Positions 42,877 through 51,696 of a DNA stretch of 64,000 nucleotides are shown here, in pieces (within the stretch, counting starts at the first letter, position 1; each line of letters opens with the position of its first letter). Both the position numbers and the translations under genes were made by a program. Location: NCBI GenBank assembly GCA_003611805.1, contig RAYM01000012.1, positions 150,854-214,853 of the forward strand. Direction: 5' to 3'. Origin of the DNA: a bacterium 1xD42-87. GTDB lineage: Bacteria; Bacillota; Clostridia; Lachnospirales; Lachnospiraceae. The notes beneath the pieces were generated by a model. That model was not told the DNA's origin, did no database searches, and was given only the letters and a program-made list of their open reading frames with translations.

Positions 42877-45246
42877 TTATTTTTGCCAGTAAATCTCGAT
42901 CACGTCGCCACTCTTGATACTCTCCATGTACTGCGCGCCCCTGCCGTTTAAGTTGGTCACAATGCCGCTTCCCTCGGGCTTCGACAGATCGAAATCGATA
43001 TACTCAAACACATCCACAAACACATATTTTTTCTTGCCCGTCAGTTTAACCGGGCTGCCGTTTACCATCACCGTGATGGGAATGGGCATATTTTTGTTCA
43101 GAAGTTCTTCCCTGCGTTTTTCTTCTTCCGCTTTCGCACGGGCTGCCGCCTCCTCTCTGGCTTTCGCTTTTGCCCTTGCTTCCTCCTCGGCACGCTTCAC
43201 GCCGGGTCCCATCACAATTCTGGCGCCCTTCGGCTTCTGTCCGCCTGCTGCCCGTCCATCTTCCGCCGTTCCTGTTTCGTTCCCCGCAGACTGACCCACC
43301 GCACCGCTTTCGGATGTATCCGCATCACCCACTCCATGCGCGGAGCTTTCCGTCCTATCCTGCGATCCGTCCGCATCCGCCGTGGAAACATTTCTCGCCA
43401 TGGAGAATCCCGCCGTCCCTGCAGGTCTGTCCGACTGCTCTGACTCCGCCTGTTCATCCGCCTGGGTCTGCTCGTAAAACTCCACGTCGGAAAGCTGCAG
43501 CTCTTCCAATGTCCAGATCACCGAGAAGTTTTCATACACCTTCGTGTCCATGTCCGCGATCTTATTGTTGACATAGATATTCATATTCCAGTCAATCACC
43601 ACATCCATGAACTCGGAAATCTGGCGTACCGTATAATAGCCTAAAATCTCGATCTCATCATTTTCCTGAATCTTATAATACCCGGACTGCAGTTCCCCGT
43701 TGACACTGGCAAACTTGGGCAGATCCACCTTTTTCCCGTTAACCTCTACCCACATCTTGGAACCAAACTCCGGCAGCTGTCCCAGCGTCATCCGCGCTGC
43801 TTCTCCTGCAGTCGATTCCACCACGCGAATCTGGTCGTTGGCACGGATCTGCGTGTAAATATCCGCCTCGTTTCCGTTGACGGTAATCCGTGCCGCCTCG
43901 CCCGGCTCTCCACGTGCAATGCGGGGTTTTCCGTTCACCGTAAAGTTCAGTTCCTTTCCGCGCTTCGGAAACAGCCCGTCGCTGGAAAACTCCGCCTGCA
44001 TCGCCGCATCCACCACAGCCGCCTTGCTGTTATCATAAATCTTGACACGCTGGTCATTGAAATAGACGAAGATAAAGTTATTGCTCTGCTCGTAAAAGCT
44101 TAAGCAGATGCCGATGGGCGTCACCATCAGGGAATCCTTTCTGGCGTCTTCCTCCAGAAACTCTATGCCCATCATCACTTCCTCACCTCTGACCGCCACA
44201 CGCTCGTTCTGAAGCTCCAGCTTTGCCGCCAGGGCCTGTGTGTAACCCGGCAGCCTGCCGCCGCCGCCCACAACAAACACAGCGCTGACAGACTTATCGC
44301 CGTTGAGCTCCTTAATCTTTGCCGCCACCTGACTTGTCATGTTCTCAATCACATCAGACACCACGCGCTCCACTTCCTCTTTGGTGATGGTCTGCTTCAG
44401 TCCCATGATGTCCTTATACTCAATCACATCTTTCACACCGGTATCCCGCTTGATCTGCTCCGCCGTGGAAAAGTCTACCAGACAGTGTTTCGCCACCACT
44501 TCCGTGAGGGAATCTCCCGCAATGGGAATCATACCGTAAGCGATGATACTGCCGTCCCTTGTGACGGAAATATCAGAAGTGCCCGCGCCCACATCCACCA
44601 GCGCAATATTTAACATGCGGTACATCTCCGGGATCGCCACTTGGATCGCCGCAATCGGCTCTAGCGTCAGATTCACCACCTCAAGCCCTGCAACAGACAC
44701 CGCCTTATAGAGCCCGTCCACCACGTCTTCCGGCAGGAAGGTGGCGATCAGGTCCGCGCCGATGGTCTTCGCCTTGTGCCCCTCCAGGTTCCCTATCGTG
44801 TATCCGTTCATATAATAGCGCACAACTGAATATCCCACGCAGTAAAACTTCATATCCAAATCGTTCTTTTCCAGAAATTCCTGATACGCCCTCTCCACGC
44901 CCATGGAATCCAGCGCGTAAATATCCTCTCCCGTGATTTCCCGCTCGCTCTCCATCTCCTGATCGACACGCAGCGTCACCGTCTGCAGCACACGGCCTGC
45001 CGCCGCGATGCAGACATCCTTGAGCGGTCTGCCGATCCGCTCTTCCAGCTCCGCCTTGACTTCCTTTATGGTGCCGCCCACCTTGTAGATATCGTGGATC
45101 TGTCCGTCCAGCATGGCTCTCGTCCCGTGCTCCCGGATGCTCTGCGTCACCACATGAAATTTACCGCCCGTGCGGTAACCCACCGTACCTACGATACTCC
45201 TTGTCCCGATATCCAGACCAAACACCAACTGTCCCGGAAATTTCAT
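42877..45246 (-). CDS. FtsA-like actin-fold ATPase with long C-terminal extension
   Basis: 789 aa. Residues 1-370: actin-like fold (VFGLDIGTRSIVGTVGY phosphate 1; VDVGAGTSDISVTRDG phosphate 2; VFVVGGGGRLPG adenosine), with an FtsA-type SHS2 segment at about 80-170. Residues 380-600: beta-rich repeats with IVNGxPxxL-like strands (FTVNGKPRIARGE, WVEVNGKKVDLP). Then a Ser/Asp/Gly linker, a K/E/A coiled coil (RAEEEARAKAKAREEAAARA), and a closing beta domain. Much longer than E. coli FtsA (420 aa); long forms are seen in Clostridia. The ATG overlaps the coaE stop as ATGA. Confidence 0.82.
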   Translation of the reverse strand: MKFPGQLVFGLDIGTRSIVGTVGYRTGGKFHVVTQSIREHGTRAMLDGQIHDIYKVGGTIKEVKAELEERIGRPLKDVCIAAAGRVLQTVTLRVDQEMESEREITGEDIYALDSMGVERAYQEFLEKNDLDMKFYCVGYSVVRYYMNGYTIGNLEGHKAKTIGADLIATFLPEDVVDGLYKAVSVAGLEVVNLTLEPIAAIQVAIPEMYRMLNIALVDVGAGTSDISVTRDGSIIAYGMIPIAGDSLTEVVAKHCLVDFSTAEQIKRDTGVKDVIEYKDIMGLKQTITKEEVERVVSDVIENMTSQVAAKIKELNGDKSVSAVFVVGGGGRLPGYTQALAAKLELQNERVAVRGEEVMMGIEFLEEDARKDSLMVTPIGICLSFYEQSNNFIFVYFNDQRVKIYDNSKAAVVDAAMQAEFSSDGLFPKRGKELNFTVNGKPRIARGEPGEAARITVNGNEADIYTQIRANDQIRVVESTAGEAARMTLGQLPEFGSKMWVEVNGKKVDLPKFASVNGELQSGYYKIQENDEIEILGYYTVRQISEFMDVVIDWNMNIYVNNKIADMDTKVYENFSVIWTLEELQLSDVEFYEQTQADEQAESEQSDRPAGTAGFSMARNVSTADADGSQDRTESSAHGVGDADTSESGAVGQSAGNETGTAEDGRAAGGQKPKGARIVMGPGVKRAEEEARAKAKAREEAAARAKAEEEKRREELLNKNMPIPITVMVNGSPVKLTGKKKYVFVDVFEYIDFDLSKPEGSGIVTNLNGRGAQYMESIKSGDVIEIYWQK

Positions 45247-45851
45247 TGCTTCTGCCACTGGTATTCCCCCAATTCTTTCTCTATTTGTGTATAAACTTCC
45301 TCAAGTGTCCCGTTATTCTCTATCACCACATCACAGTGCGTCCGAAAATCCTGCTCCGAAAGCTGGCTCTTAAAAATGGAATCTATTTTCTCGTCCGTAT
45401 AGCCCCGGCGCTCTTTCAGCCTCTGCCTTCTGACGGATTCCTCCGAGCAGATATACCACAGCTCGTCCACAATCTCCCCGTAACCCTCCTCAATCAGAAG
45501 CGCTGCCTCTATAAACAGCAGCGACAGCTTTCCCGCCGCCCGCTCTTTTTCAATCTGATTCAGCAGATACGCCTTCACAGCAGGATGCACGATCCCGTTT
45601 ACCTTCTGCAGCAGTTCGCCGTCCCCGAAAATCCGCGCCGCCATCTTACCCTTGTCAATCCTGCCCGACGCATCCAGAATTTCCGTTCCCAGAAGTGCCG
45701 TCAGCGGCTCGTAACACGCCTCTCCCGGCTCCTCCAGACGATGCGCCGCCTGATCCGCCATGATGACACGACACCCCGGACGTTTATCCAGCCAGCCGAG
45801 AACAGCCGACTTCCCTGCGCCCACGCCGCCCGTAACTCCGATCACTTTCAT
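45243..45851 (-). CDS. coaE: Dephospho-CoA kinase
   Basis: Last step of coenzyme A synthesis. 202 aa: P-loop GVTGGVGAGKS, MADQAAHRL, and a LID-like region RRQRLKERRGYTDEKIDS. It lies between polA and the FtsA-like gene; polA-coaE adjacency is common in Firmicutes. Confidence 0.95.
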   Translation of the reverse strand: MKVIGVTGGVGAGKSAVLGWLDKRPGCRVIMADQAAHRLEEPGEACYEPLTALLGTEILDASGRIDKGKMAARIFGDGELLQKVNGIVHPAVKAYLLNQIEKERAAGKLSLLFIEAALLIEEGYGEIVDELWYICSEESVRRQRLKERRGYTDEKIDSIFKSQLSEQDFRTHCDVVIENNGTLEEVYTQIEKELGEYQWQKQ

Positions 45852-45877
45852 ACATTCACCGCTTTATCCTTCTCCTG

Positions 45878-45942
45878 CGTGAAACTTAGTGCTTCTTGGC
45901 GTCCCGTCCAATGGCGGGACGTCTTTAGAAGCACTTTTCACG
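45878..45942 (-). other. Long imperfect hairpin between polA and coaE
   Basis: 65-base inverted structure: CGTGAAA...TTTCACG outer arms, AGTGCTTCT/AGAAGCACT next, GTCCCG/CGGGAC inside. No T run on either side; the coaE ribosome site follows. Likely an mRNA processing or stability element rather than a terminator. Confidence 0.6.
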
Positions 45943-45945
45943 CTG

Positions 45946-48675
45946 TTATTTTGCCTCATACCAGTCCGTCCCCGTATGCAGGTCGATTTCCAGCCGCACG
46001 GAAAGTTCCGCCGCCTGCTGCATCTGCTCCGTGAGAATCCGGCGGACCTGTTCTTCCTCCCCCGCCTCCGTCTCAATCAGCAGTTCGTCATGCACCTGCA
46101 GAATCAGCCGGGATTTCAGGTTTTCCCCGTGCAGACATTCCCACACCCGGATCATCGCGATCTTCATAATGTCCGCCGCCGTCCCCTGAATCGGGGAGTT
46201 CATTGCCACCCGCTCGCCGAAGGAACGCTGCATGAAATTGTTGGAGGACAGCTCCGGGATCGGACGCCTGCGCCCATACATGGTGGCCACGTAGCCCTTT
46301 TCCTTCGCCTCCGCCACCATATGATCCAGAAAACGTTTGACACCCGGATATGTCTCGAAATACTGCTCAATATACTCCGCCGCCTCTTTCTTGGAAATGC
46401 TTAAGTCCTGACTTAATCCGAAAGAGCTGATGCCATAGACAATGCCGAAATTGACCGCCTTTGCATTTCGTCTCTGCAAGTCCGTCACTTCCTCAAAAGG
46501 GGTGTGAAATACCTTGGAAGCGGTAATCCGGTGAATATCCTCCTCCATCCGGTACGCCTCAATCAGCTGCCCGTCCTCGGACATGTGCGCCAAAATCCGC
46601 AGTTCAATCTGCGAATAATCCGCATCCATGAAAAGATAACCTTCCTTCGGCACAAACACTTTGCGGATCCGCCGTCCCAGCTCCATGCGCATGGGAATGT
46701 TCTGTAAGTTCGGCTCTGTCGAGCTGAGCCGTCCCGTGGCGGTAATGGTCTGGTTAAACGTGGAATGAATCCTGCCGTCCGCGGCAATACAGCCGGAAAG
46801 TCCCTCCGCGTAAGTAGACTTTAATTTCATCAGCCCCCGGTATTCCAGTATGTCAGATACGATTGGATACTCCGGCGCCAGCTTCTCCAGCACATCCGCC
46901 GCCGTGGAATACCCTGTCTTCGTCTTTTTGCCGCCCTTGATCCCCATTTTATCAAAAAGAATCTCCGCAAGCTGTTTGGGCGAATTGATATTGAACGTGC
47001 AGTCCGCCTGCCTGTAAATCGCCTGCTCCAGTTCTGTGATTCTCCCGGAGAGCGCCTCCCCGTAAGCTTTCAGCTCCGCCGGCTGCACCAGCACGCCGTA
47101 CTGCTCCATATCATAAAGCACCCGGGAAAGCGGCATCTCAATCTCATAAAAGAGCCTGTCCATCCCCTGCTCCGACAGTTTTTCGTCAAGAATACGCGAC
47201 GCCATCAGGCAGACATAAGCCTGATAACAGGCGTACTGCGCAAATTCCTCCGGAGTCTTTTCATAAGCCGCCGCAAAACTGCCTTTCCCGCATACCTGTG
47301 TCCTGTCCGGAATCGTGAGCGACAGATACTCGCCCGCGATATCCTCCGTCTGATAATCGCTCTTTAACGGGTTAATCAGGTACGCCGCGATCAAAATGTC
47401 AAAGTATTTCCTGTCACGGTAAGGCTTCAACACATCCTGCGCGCCCGTATCACTGCGCCACATGCTCTCTTCTCCCGGCTCCTCTATCATGTCATAAAGG
47501 GATTTGATATCAAAAGCACACAGTTTACATAACTCATTTCTGTTCAGAGCTGTCAGCCGTTCTCTCAGGTAACCTTCCGTCACCCCACCCTGGCAGGGAA
47601 TAAACGCCACCTTGTTTTCCTCCGGCGCAAGCGCGATGCCCATACAGTCGCCCGCATCTTTCCCGTCCCGGAAAACCGCAAGCCCGATCCCGCAGCCGTT
47701 CTCCGCGCCCTGTCCCTTTTTCCGGCAGACCTCAAAAAGCGCTTCGACCTCCGCCTTCTCCGTCACGGTATGAAAATCCGCTTCCTGCCTGTTTGATACC
47801 GCCACATCCTTGGAAAAGCGGGACAATATATTTTTGAACTCAAGCTGCTTGCACAGCACATAAGCCTCTTCCGTATAAAAATCACCGATCTTCGCCTGTT
47901 CAAAATCAAAGGCAATGTCTGCGTCCACATTGATGGTCGCAAGCACTTTGCTCAAGTCCGCAAGTTCTCTGTTTGCCAGCAGGGATTCCCGGATTGACTT
48001 TTTGGAGATTTCCTCCGCGTGGGCATATATATTTTCCAGCGACCCATACGTCACCATCAGCTCCGTAGCCGTCTTCTCCCCCACCTTCGGCACCCCGGGA
48101 ATGTTGTCCGCCGTGTCCCCCATCAGCGCCTTTAAGTCGATAAACTGGATCGGATTGACCTGATAAGCCGCTTCCACATCCTTCGCATAATAATCTTCCA
48201 CCTGTGTCCTGCCGCCCTTGGTCTTCGGAATGCGGATGCGGATATGGTCCGTCGCCACCTGCAGGAGATCCCTGTCCCCCGACACGAGAGAGACTTCCAT
48301 CCCTTCCCGCTCCGCGCGTTTGGCAATCGTGCCCAGAATGTCATCCGCCTCCAGACCCGCCTTTTCCATCACGCAGATTCCCATTGCCAGAAGCAGTTCT
48401 TTCATCACCGGCACCTGTTCCCGAAGCTCCGTGGGCATGGGTTTTCTCGTGCCCTTGTACTCCTTGTAAATCTCGTGCCTGAACGTGGGCGCGTGGACGT
48501 CAAAAGCCACCGCCAGGTAATCCGCCTGCTCCTCCTCCAGAATCTTGAACATAATATTCAAAAAGCCGTAGACCGCGTTCGTGTGGAGCCCCTGCCCGTT
48601 GGTCAGGTCCGGCACCCCGTAAAACGCCCTGTTCAATATGCTGTGTCCGTCTATCAAAACCAGTTTTAAAGCCAT
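45946..48675 (-). CDS. polA: DNA polymerase I
   Basis: 909 aa: 5'-3' exonuclease domain (about 1-300, LVLIDGHSILNRAFYG, AFDVHAPTFRHE), a degenerate 3'-5' exonuclease-like domain (about 310-510), and a family A polymerase (DADYSQIELRILAHMSED; RRNAKAVNFGIVYGIS; QVHDELLIE). The DxE metal site of the proofreading domain is not visible, as in many Gram-positive Pol I enzymes, so proofreading is probably absent. Acts in repair and Okazaki-fragment processing. Confidence 0.96.
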   Translation of the reverse strand: MALKLVLIDGHSILNRAFYGVPDLTNGQGLHTNAVYGFLNIMFKILEEEQADYLAVAFDVHAPTFRHEIYKEYKGTRKPMPTELREQVPVMKELLLAMGICVMEKAGLEADDILGTIAKRAEREGMEVSLVSGDRDLLQVATDHIRIRIPKTKGGRTQVEDYYAKDVEAAYQVNPIQFIDLKALMGDTADNIPGVPKVGEKTATELMVTYGSLENIYAHAEEISKKSIRESLLANRELADLSKVLATINVDADIAFDFEQAKIGDFYTEEAYVLCKQLEFKNILSRFSKDVAVSNRQEADFHTVTEKAEVEALFEVCRKKGQGAENGCGIGLAVFRDGKDAGDCMGIALAPEENKVAFIPCQGGVTEGYLRERLTALNRNELCKLCAFDIKSLYDMIEEPGEESMWRSDTGAQDVLKPYRDRKYFDILIAAYLINPLKSDYQTEDIAGEYLSLTIPDRTQVCGKGSFAAAYEKTPEEFAQYACYQAYVCLMASRILDEKLSEQGMDRLFYEIEMPLSRVLYDMEQYGVLVQPAELKAYGEALSGRITELEQAIYRQADCTFNINSPKQLAEILFDKMGIKGGKKTKTGYSTAADVLEKLAPEYPIVSDILEYRGLMKLKSTYAEGLSGCIAADGRIHSTFNQTITATGRLSSTEPNLQNIPMRMELGRRIRKVFVPKEGYLFMDADYSQIELRILAHMSEDGQLIEAYRMEEDIHRITASKVFHTPFEEVTDLQRRNAKAVNFGIVYGISSFGLSQDLSISKKEAAEYIEQYFETYPGVKRFLDHMVAEAKEKGYVATMYGRRRPIPELSSNNFMQRSFGERVAMNSPIQGTAADIMKIAMIRVWECLHGENLKSRLILQVHDELLIETEAGEEEQVRRILTEQMQQAAELSVRLEIDLHTGTDWYEAK

Positions 48676-48765
48676 GTTCCCTTATGCCTTTCTATCTGTC
48701 CCCCCGCTGTCTGCGCATATTCAAGTCTACAAAGCGAAGCTCAGAGCTTAGCAAAGTTCCATTTG

Positions 48766-49086
48766 TTACATTGACACAATAACCAGCGCCGCAGCGATCA
48801 CCACCACAACGGCTGCCTCCAGCACCAGAAGAATCCGCCGCAAGGCACGGTTGATACGAATCTTGTCATCCGCATCTTCCAGTTTCCATGTAAGCGCCTT
48901 CTGCAGATTAAAATTATTGCCCTGCTCGAGCTGTTCCAGACCCTCGGCAACCAGAAACTGGATGGACAGCTCCTCCATGCATTCCGGACAGTCATCGATA
49001 TGTTCCACAAACTCCGCAAGACCCCTTCCGTCCAGTTCATCATCCAGGAAAGAGGGTATCTTTTTCTCTGCTTCTTTACAGTCCAT
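48766..49086 (-). CDS. Anti-sigma-factor-like protein (zf-HC2) with C-terminal membrane helix
   Basis: 106 aa. N-terminal zinc-finger motif MDCKEAEK ... HIDDCPEC (Cx~25HxxxCxxC) and a single C-terminal membrane helix (ILLVLEAAVVVVIAAALVIV). This is the layout of ZAS anti-sigma factors, but no ECF sigma gene is adjacent, so the partner is unknown. A TATAAT box lies at 49138-49143. Confidence 0.8.
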   Translation of the reverse strand: MDCKEAEKKIPSFLDDELDGRGLAEFVEHIDDCPECMEELSIQFLVAEGLEQLEQGNNFNLQKALTWKLEDADDKIRINRALRRILLVLEAAVVVVIAAALVIVSM

Positions 49087-49205
49087 TGCCCGCCCACGCC
49101 TTTCTGGCTATCCCATGATTCTGCTCATACAGATTTTATTATATACCATCGCCGGAATATTTAAAAGAGGTTTTTCACAGCATAACCAGCATCTGCGTGC
49201 ATTCC

Positions 49206-49255
49206 CGACAAAAAAAGTGTAAAGCCCTTGATCATTCAATAAACTTTACACTTTT
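49206..49255 (-). terminator. Terminator after the GH25 gene
   Basis: Perfect 12-bp stem AAAAGTGTAAAG/CTTTACACTTTT (49213-49224, 49244-49255), followed on the minus strand by TTTTTTTG. It resembles the terminator of the 26-aa ORF, which also has a GTAAAG stem. Confidence 0.85.
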
Positions 49256-49286
49256 GATATTGCGATATACTTATTTGCGGTGATGA

Positions 49287-49343
49287 TTACTCTTTTATTT
49301 CATCCATATCTGTAAGATTTACACCCAAGCCTCCCGATGCCAT
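49287..49343 (-). CDS. 18-codon ORF in frame just after the GH25 stop codon
   Basis: Same reading frame as GH25: three codons past its TAG, an ATG opens MASGGLGVNLTDMDEIKE and ends at TAA. The sequence GVNLTDMDEIKE matches GVNLTELDMIKE of the 60-aa protein. The ribosome site (AGGT, 8 bases) is weak. It may be a separate peptide, a readthrough tail of GH25, or the remnant of a longer GH25 C-terminus. Confidence 0.4.
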   Translation of the reverse strand: MASGGLGVNLTDMDEIKE

Positions 49344-49352
49344 TGTGCCGAC

Positions 49353-50561
49353 CTACTGCTGTGCCGGAGCAGCCTGCGTCTGCGCGCCTTCAGCCGGAGC
49401 CGGTTCCTGCGCTGCCCCGTCTGCCGTTTCCGCAGGCGCCGCCTCTGGTGCGGGCTCCACCGGCGGTGCAGCCACAGCCGCAATACCGTTTCCGTCTACC
49501 GTGTAATCTGTACCGTCCACATTTACCGTCACATTTCTCTGCAGTGCGCCCGTCGCCGGGTCGTAGTAGTATATGTTGCCGTCGGGTCTGGTCACTAGCC
49601 CCCTCTGCATCACAGCGTTCTCGTCGAAGTAATAGTCCTGCCCCTCGATCGTCACATCCTCGCGCAGCGCATGTCCATCCTTTGTAGCGAGGAAATATCT
49701 GCCCGTCTCATCCTCAAACCAGCAGCCCTTCTGCACAAAACCGTTCTCGTCCAGGTGATATTTCTTGTCCTCCCAGTTCGCCCAGCAGTTTCGCTGCATC
49801 CGATATCCCGCGTAAAATACCGTCTGGTCGCCGCGGGGCGCAAAACCGTCCGCCACGATCAGGGACGCGTAGTCCTTAAACTGATAATTCATGTCCACTC
49901 TGGTGGGAATGCCCGCCACGCTGCCGTGGGAAGTGTTCTGCCAGAACGCCGCGCCGCCGTCATACTCAAGCGCATCCGCATACTGCGCGATCCACTTGTC
50001 GTAGCCGATATTGCCGATCTTGTCCCGGAACATATTCCTGCTGGAATACACCACCGGGTAATAGCCGTTCGCCTCAATAATCGAGCAGAACGCGTTGATC
50101 AGCTCCTGTAACTGCGCCTGCGACATATTCTTGTGGCAGGGCGCCTCCACATCAAAAACCACCGGATAATTTACCGTATAATTGCCGATCCACTGTATGA
50201 GCTGGTTCGCCTCAGCCCTTGCCTGCTCCGCGTTGACGGCATAGGAGTACAGATAAACTCCCGTTCTGAGACCCGCCGCGTTCGCACCACGCATATTCGC
50301 GTCAAAATAAGGGTCAACGCCCGAGTTCGTGCTGCCCGCCTTGACAAAGACAAAGGATACCCCCGAGGAGGGCACCTGACTCCAGTCAATACCCAGATTG
50401 TGCTTGGACACGTCAATACCCCTGGCAATGGAACTGCCAGCTCCCACCGCCTCCACTTTAAGCCCCGGCGCAAGTGTCAGCGCTCCCGCCAGACACAGTG
50501 CGGTCACCTGCCTGATTCCTCTTTTAAATCTATGTAACAATGCTTTATTTGATTTTATCAT
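49353..50561 (-). CDS. Secreted GH25 lysozyme with cell-wall-binding repeats
   Basis: 402 aa. Signal peptide (KRGIRQVTALCLAGALTLAPGLKVEA), GH25 catalytic domain (about 45-235; GIDVSKHN, VVFDVEAP with the acidic pair, YPVVYSSRN), then four or five short aromatic/Gly repeats like choline-binding/CW repeats (WANWEDKKYHLDENGFVQKGCW; YYFDENAVMQRGLV; YYYDPATGALQRNV) and a Pro/Ala/Glu-rich tail. It cleaves peptidoglycan glycan strands. Upstream lies a WalR-box-like array. In-frame codons continue after the TAG stop. Confidence 0.93.
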   Translation of the reverse strand: MIKSNKALLHRFKRGIRQVTALCLAGALTLAPGLKVEAVGAGSSIARGIDVSKHNLGIDWSQVPSSGVSFVFVKAGSTNSGVDPYFDANMRGANAAGLRTGVYLYSYAVNAEQARAEANQLIQWIGNYTVNYPVVFDVEAPCHKNMSQAQLQELINAFCSIIEANGYYPVVYSSRNMFRDKIGNIGYDKWIAQYADALEYDGGAAFWQNTSHGSVAGIPTRVDMNYQFKDYASLIVADGFAPRGDQTVFYAGYRMQRNCWANWEDKKYHLDENGFVQKGCWFEDETGRYFLATKDGHALREDVTIEGQDYYFDENAVMQRGLVTRPDGNIYYYDPATGALQRNVTVNVDGTDYTVDGNGIAAVAAPPVEPAPEAAPAETADGAAQEPAPAEGAQTQAAPAQQ

Positions 50562-50664
50562 TTGTACTTTTTATCCGAATGTTTCGAATATTTCCCTTTC
50601 GTTTTTTCCCAGTCCTGTTATCTTTCGTTTCTTTTCTGAGGACTGCTCCTCCATGCGCAAAATC

Positions 50665-50711
50665 GTAACAATTGTATTACATTTTGTCACATTTTGTAAC
50701 AATTCTTAACA
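50665..50711 (-). promoter_or_regulatory. Five phased TGTNAN hexamers (WalR-box-like) upstream of GH25
   Basis: Minus-strand hexamers TGTTAA (50711), TGTTAC (50701), TGTGAC (50691), TGTAAT (50681), TGTTAC (50670), spaced 10, 10, 10 and 11 bp. The last two fit the WalR consensus TGTWAH-N5-TGTWAH exactly. Possible -35/-10 pairs (for example TTGTTA, 17 bp, TAATAC) overlap the array. The region starts about 105 bases before GH25. Confidence 0.55.
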
Positions 50712-50717
50712 ACTATA

Positions 50718-50876
50718 TCATGTTTTGATGGAATTGTATAGGGATATCTGCGAAATATTGGTGGGAATTTCTGGAATGTGAAACCGCTGCTCTTTCTCCT
50801 GACTGCGAAGGATCTCCAGCCGCCGCCAAAACATTTCCCGCCGTGTCAGCTTTCTGTTGGAAACCGTCTGGCACAT
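50718..50876 (-). CDS. Possible 52-aa small basic protein
   Basis: ATG at 50876 with GAGAGGGAAT upstream; MCQTVSNRKLTRREMFWRRL, Arg-rich and helical, ends ISLYNSIKT. It has no recognised family, and its stop lies 7 bases before the hexamer array. Upstream (50934-50959) is a perfect 8-bp hairpin CACGTATG/CATACGTG. Coding is plausible but unproven; otherwise 50562-51079 holds only the GH25 control region. Confidence 0.35.
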   Translation of the reverse strand: MCQTVSNRKLTRREMFWRRLEILRSQEKEQRFHIPEIPTNISQISLYNSIKT

Positions 50877-51079
50877 TATTCCCTCTCACGCGGGAATAAA
50901 GAAAACTGCGAAATCACTCCCGCAGCTTCCTTTCACGTATGAATGGGGTTCCATACGTGTTCCCCTTTTACAGGTTACATAATATCACATATTTCGCGGT
51001 CTGAATAGTGTAGTTTATCGCGCAAATATCGCGTAAAACGGCAAGTTTATAGTTTACATAACTCTAAATTCTCACCTAC

Positions 51080-51295
51080 CTAAACCCGCGATGAGACAAA
51101 ACCGATAATCCCGACAATAATCAAAATCGGAAACACGATATAAACCAATCCCGCAACCAGCAGTATCATCAAAAACAACGGTACAAAAACAAAACAGACT
51201 GCAATCTTCGTAATACCCCATGCGGCGCGGCACGCAACTGCCGCCAGTTTGCCGAATACCGCTAACATTAGCATAAAACATAAAAATGAGATCAT
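51080..51295 (-). CDS. 71-aa hydrophobic membrane protein
   Basis: Two membrane helices (FLCFMLMLAVFGKLAAVA and CFVFVPLFLMILLVAGLVYIV / ILIIVGIIGFV). ATG at 51295 with GGAGAG upstream. It follows the 55-aa ORF by 30 bases, probably in one transcript. Function unknown. Confidence 0.6.
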   Translation of the reverse strand: MISFLCFMLMLAVFGKLAAVACRAAWGITKIAVCFVFVPLFLMILLVAGLVYIVFPILIIVGIIGFVSSRV

Positions 51296-51325
51296 TTTCT
51301 CTCCTCCCTCAAAATAGCTTTTTCG

Positions 51326-51493
51326 TTAAGCATGTTTTCTGTCGTTCTCTGTGTTTATGGTTCGCTGCACCAGCTCCCTTCCACGGAATTTTGATATGTC
51401 CCGCACGCCTATGGCGGCGCAGTATGCTTCCTGTTCCTCGATTTTTTCCAGGAAGCGGCACAGGGAAATTCTTTCGGTTATGGTCATGGTCAT
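51326..51493 (-). CDS. 55-aa hypothetical protein
   Basis: ATG at 51493 (or 51487) behind GGAAGGGTGA; reads MTMTITERISLCRFLEKIEE with a helical, charged core (AAIGVRDISKFRGRELVQR). Codon use looks coding. Forms a small operon with the 71-aa membrane protein. No family recognised. Confidence 0.5.
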   Translation of the reverse strand: MTMTITERISLCRFLEKIEEQEAYCAAIGVRDISKFRGRELVQRTINTENDRKHA

Positions 51494-51696
51494 TCACCCT
51501 TCCGTATTTCCGTTCACGACTGTTATAACTATATTTTAATGGAAAGGCATGATAACATAAACCTTTTCTTTAAGCAAAAAAGCATCGTCTATTTCGTTCA
51601 TTTTGGCGAAATACCTTCCGCCTTCTCCTTGCTTCCCATAATACCATTCGATATAATGAATTTATATAAATTAACATCTTGGAAAGGATTCCTCTC

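Noticed and set aside
50938..50944. 22-codon ORF beginning inside the CACGTATG hairpin (MEPHSYVKG...)
   Set aside because: Its only ribosome site is a weak GGGG next to the stem; nothing else supports it.
51309..51497. 62-codon minus-strand ORF over the 55-aa gene
   Set aside because: Arg/His/Pro-rich composition; the alternative frame (51326-51493) has a better ribosome site and a normal protein composition.
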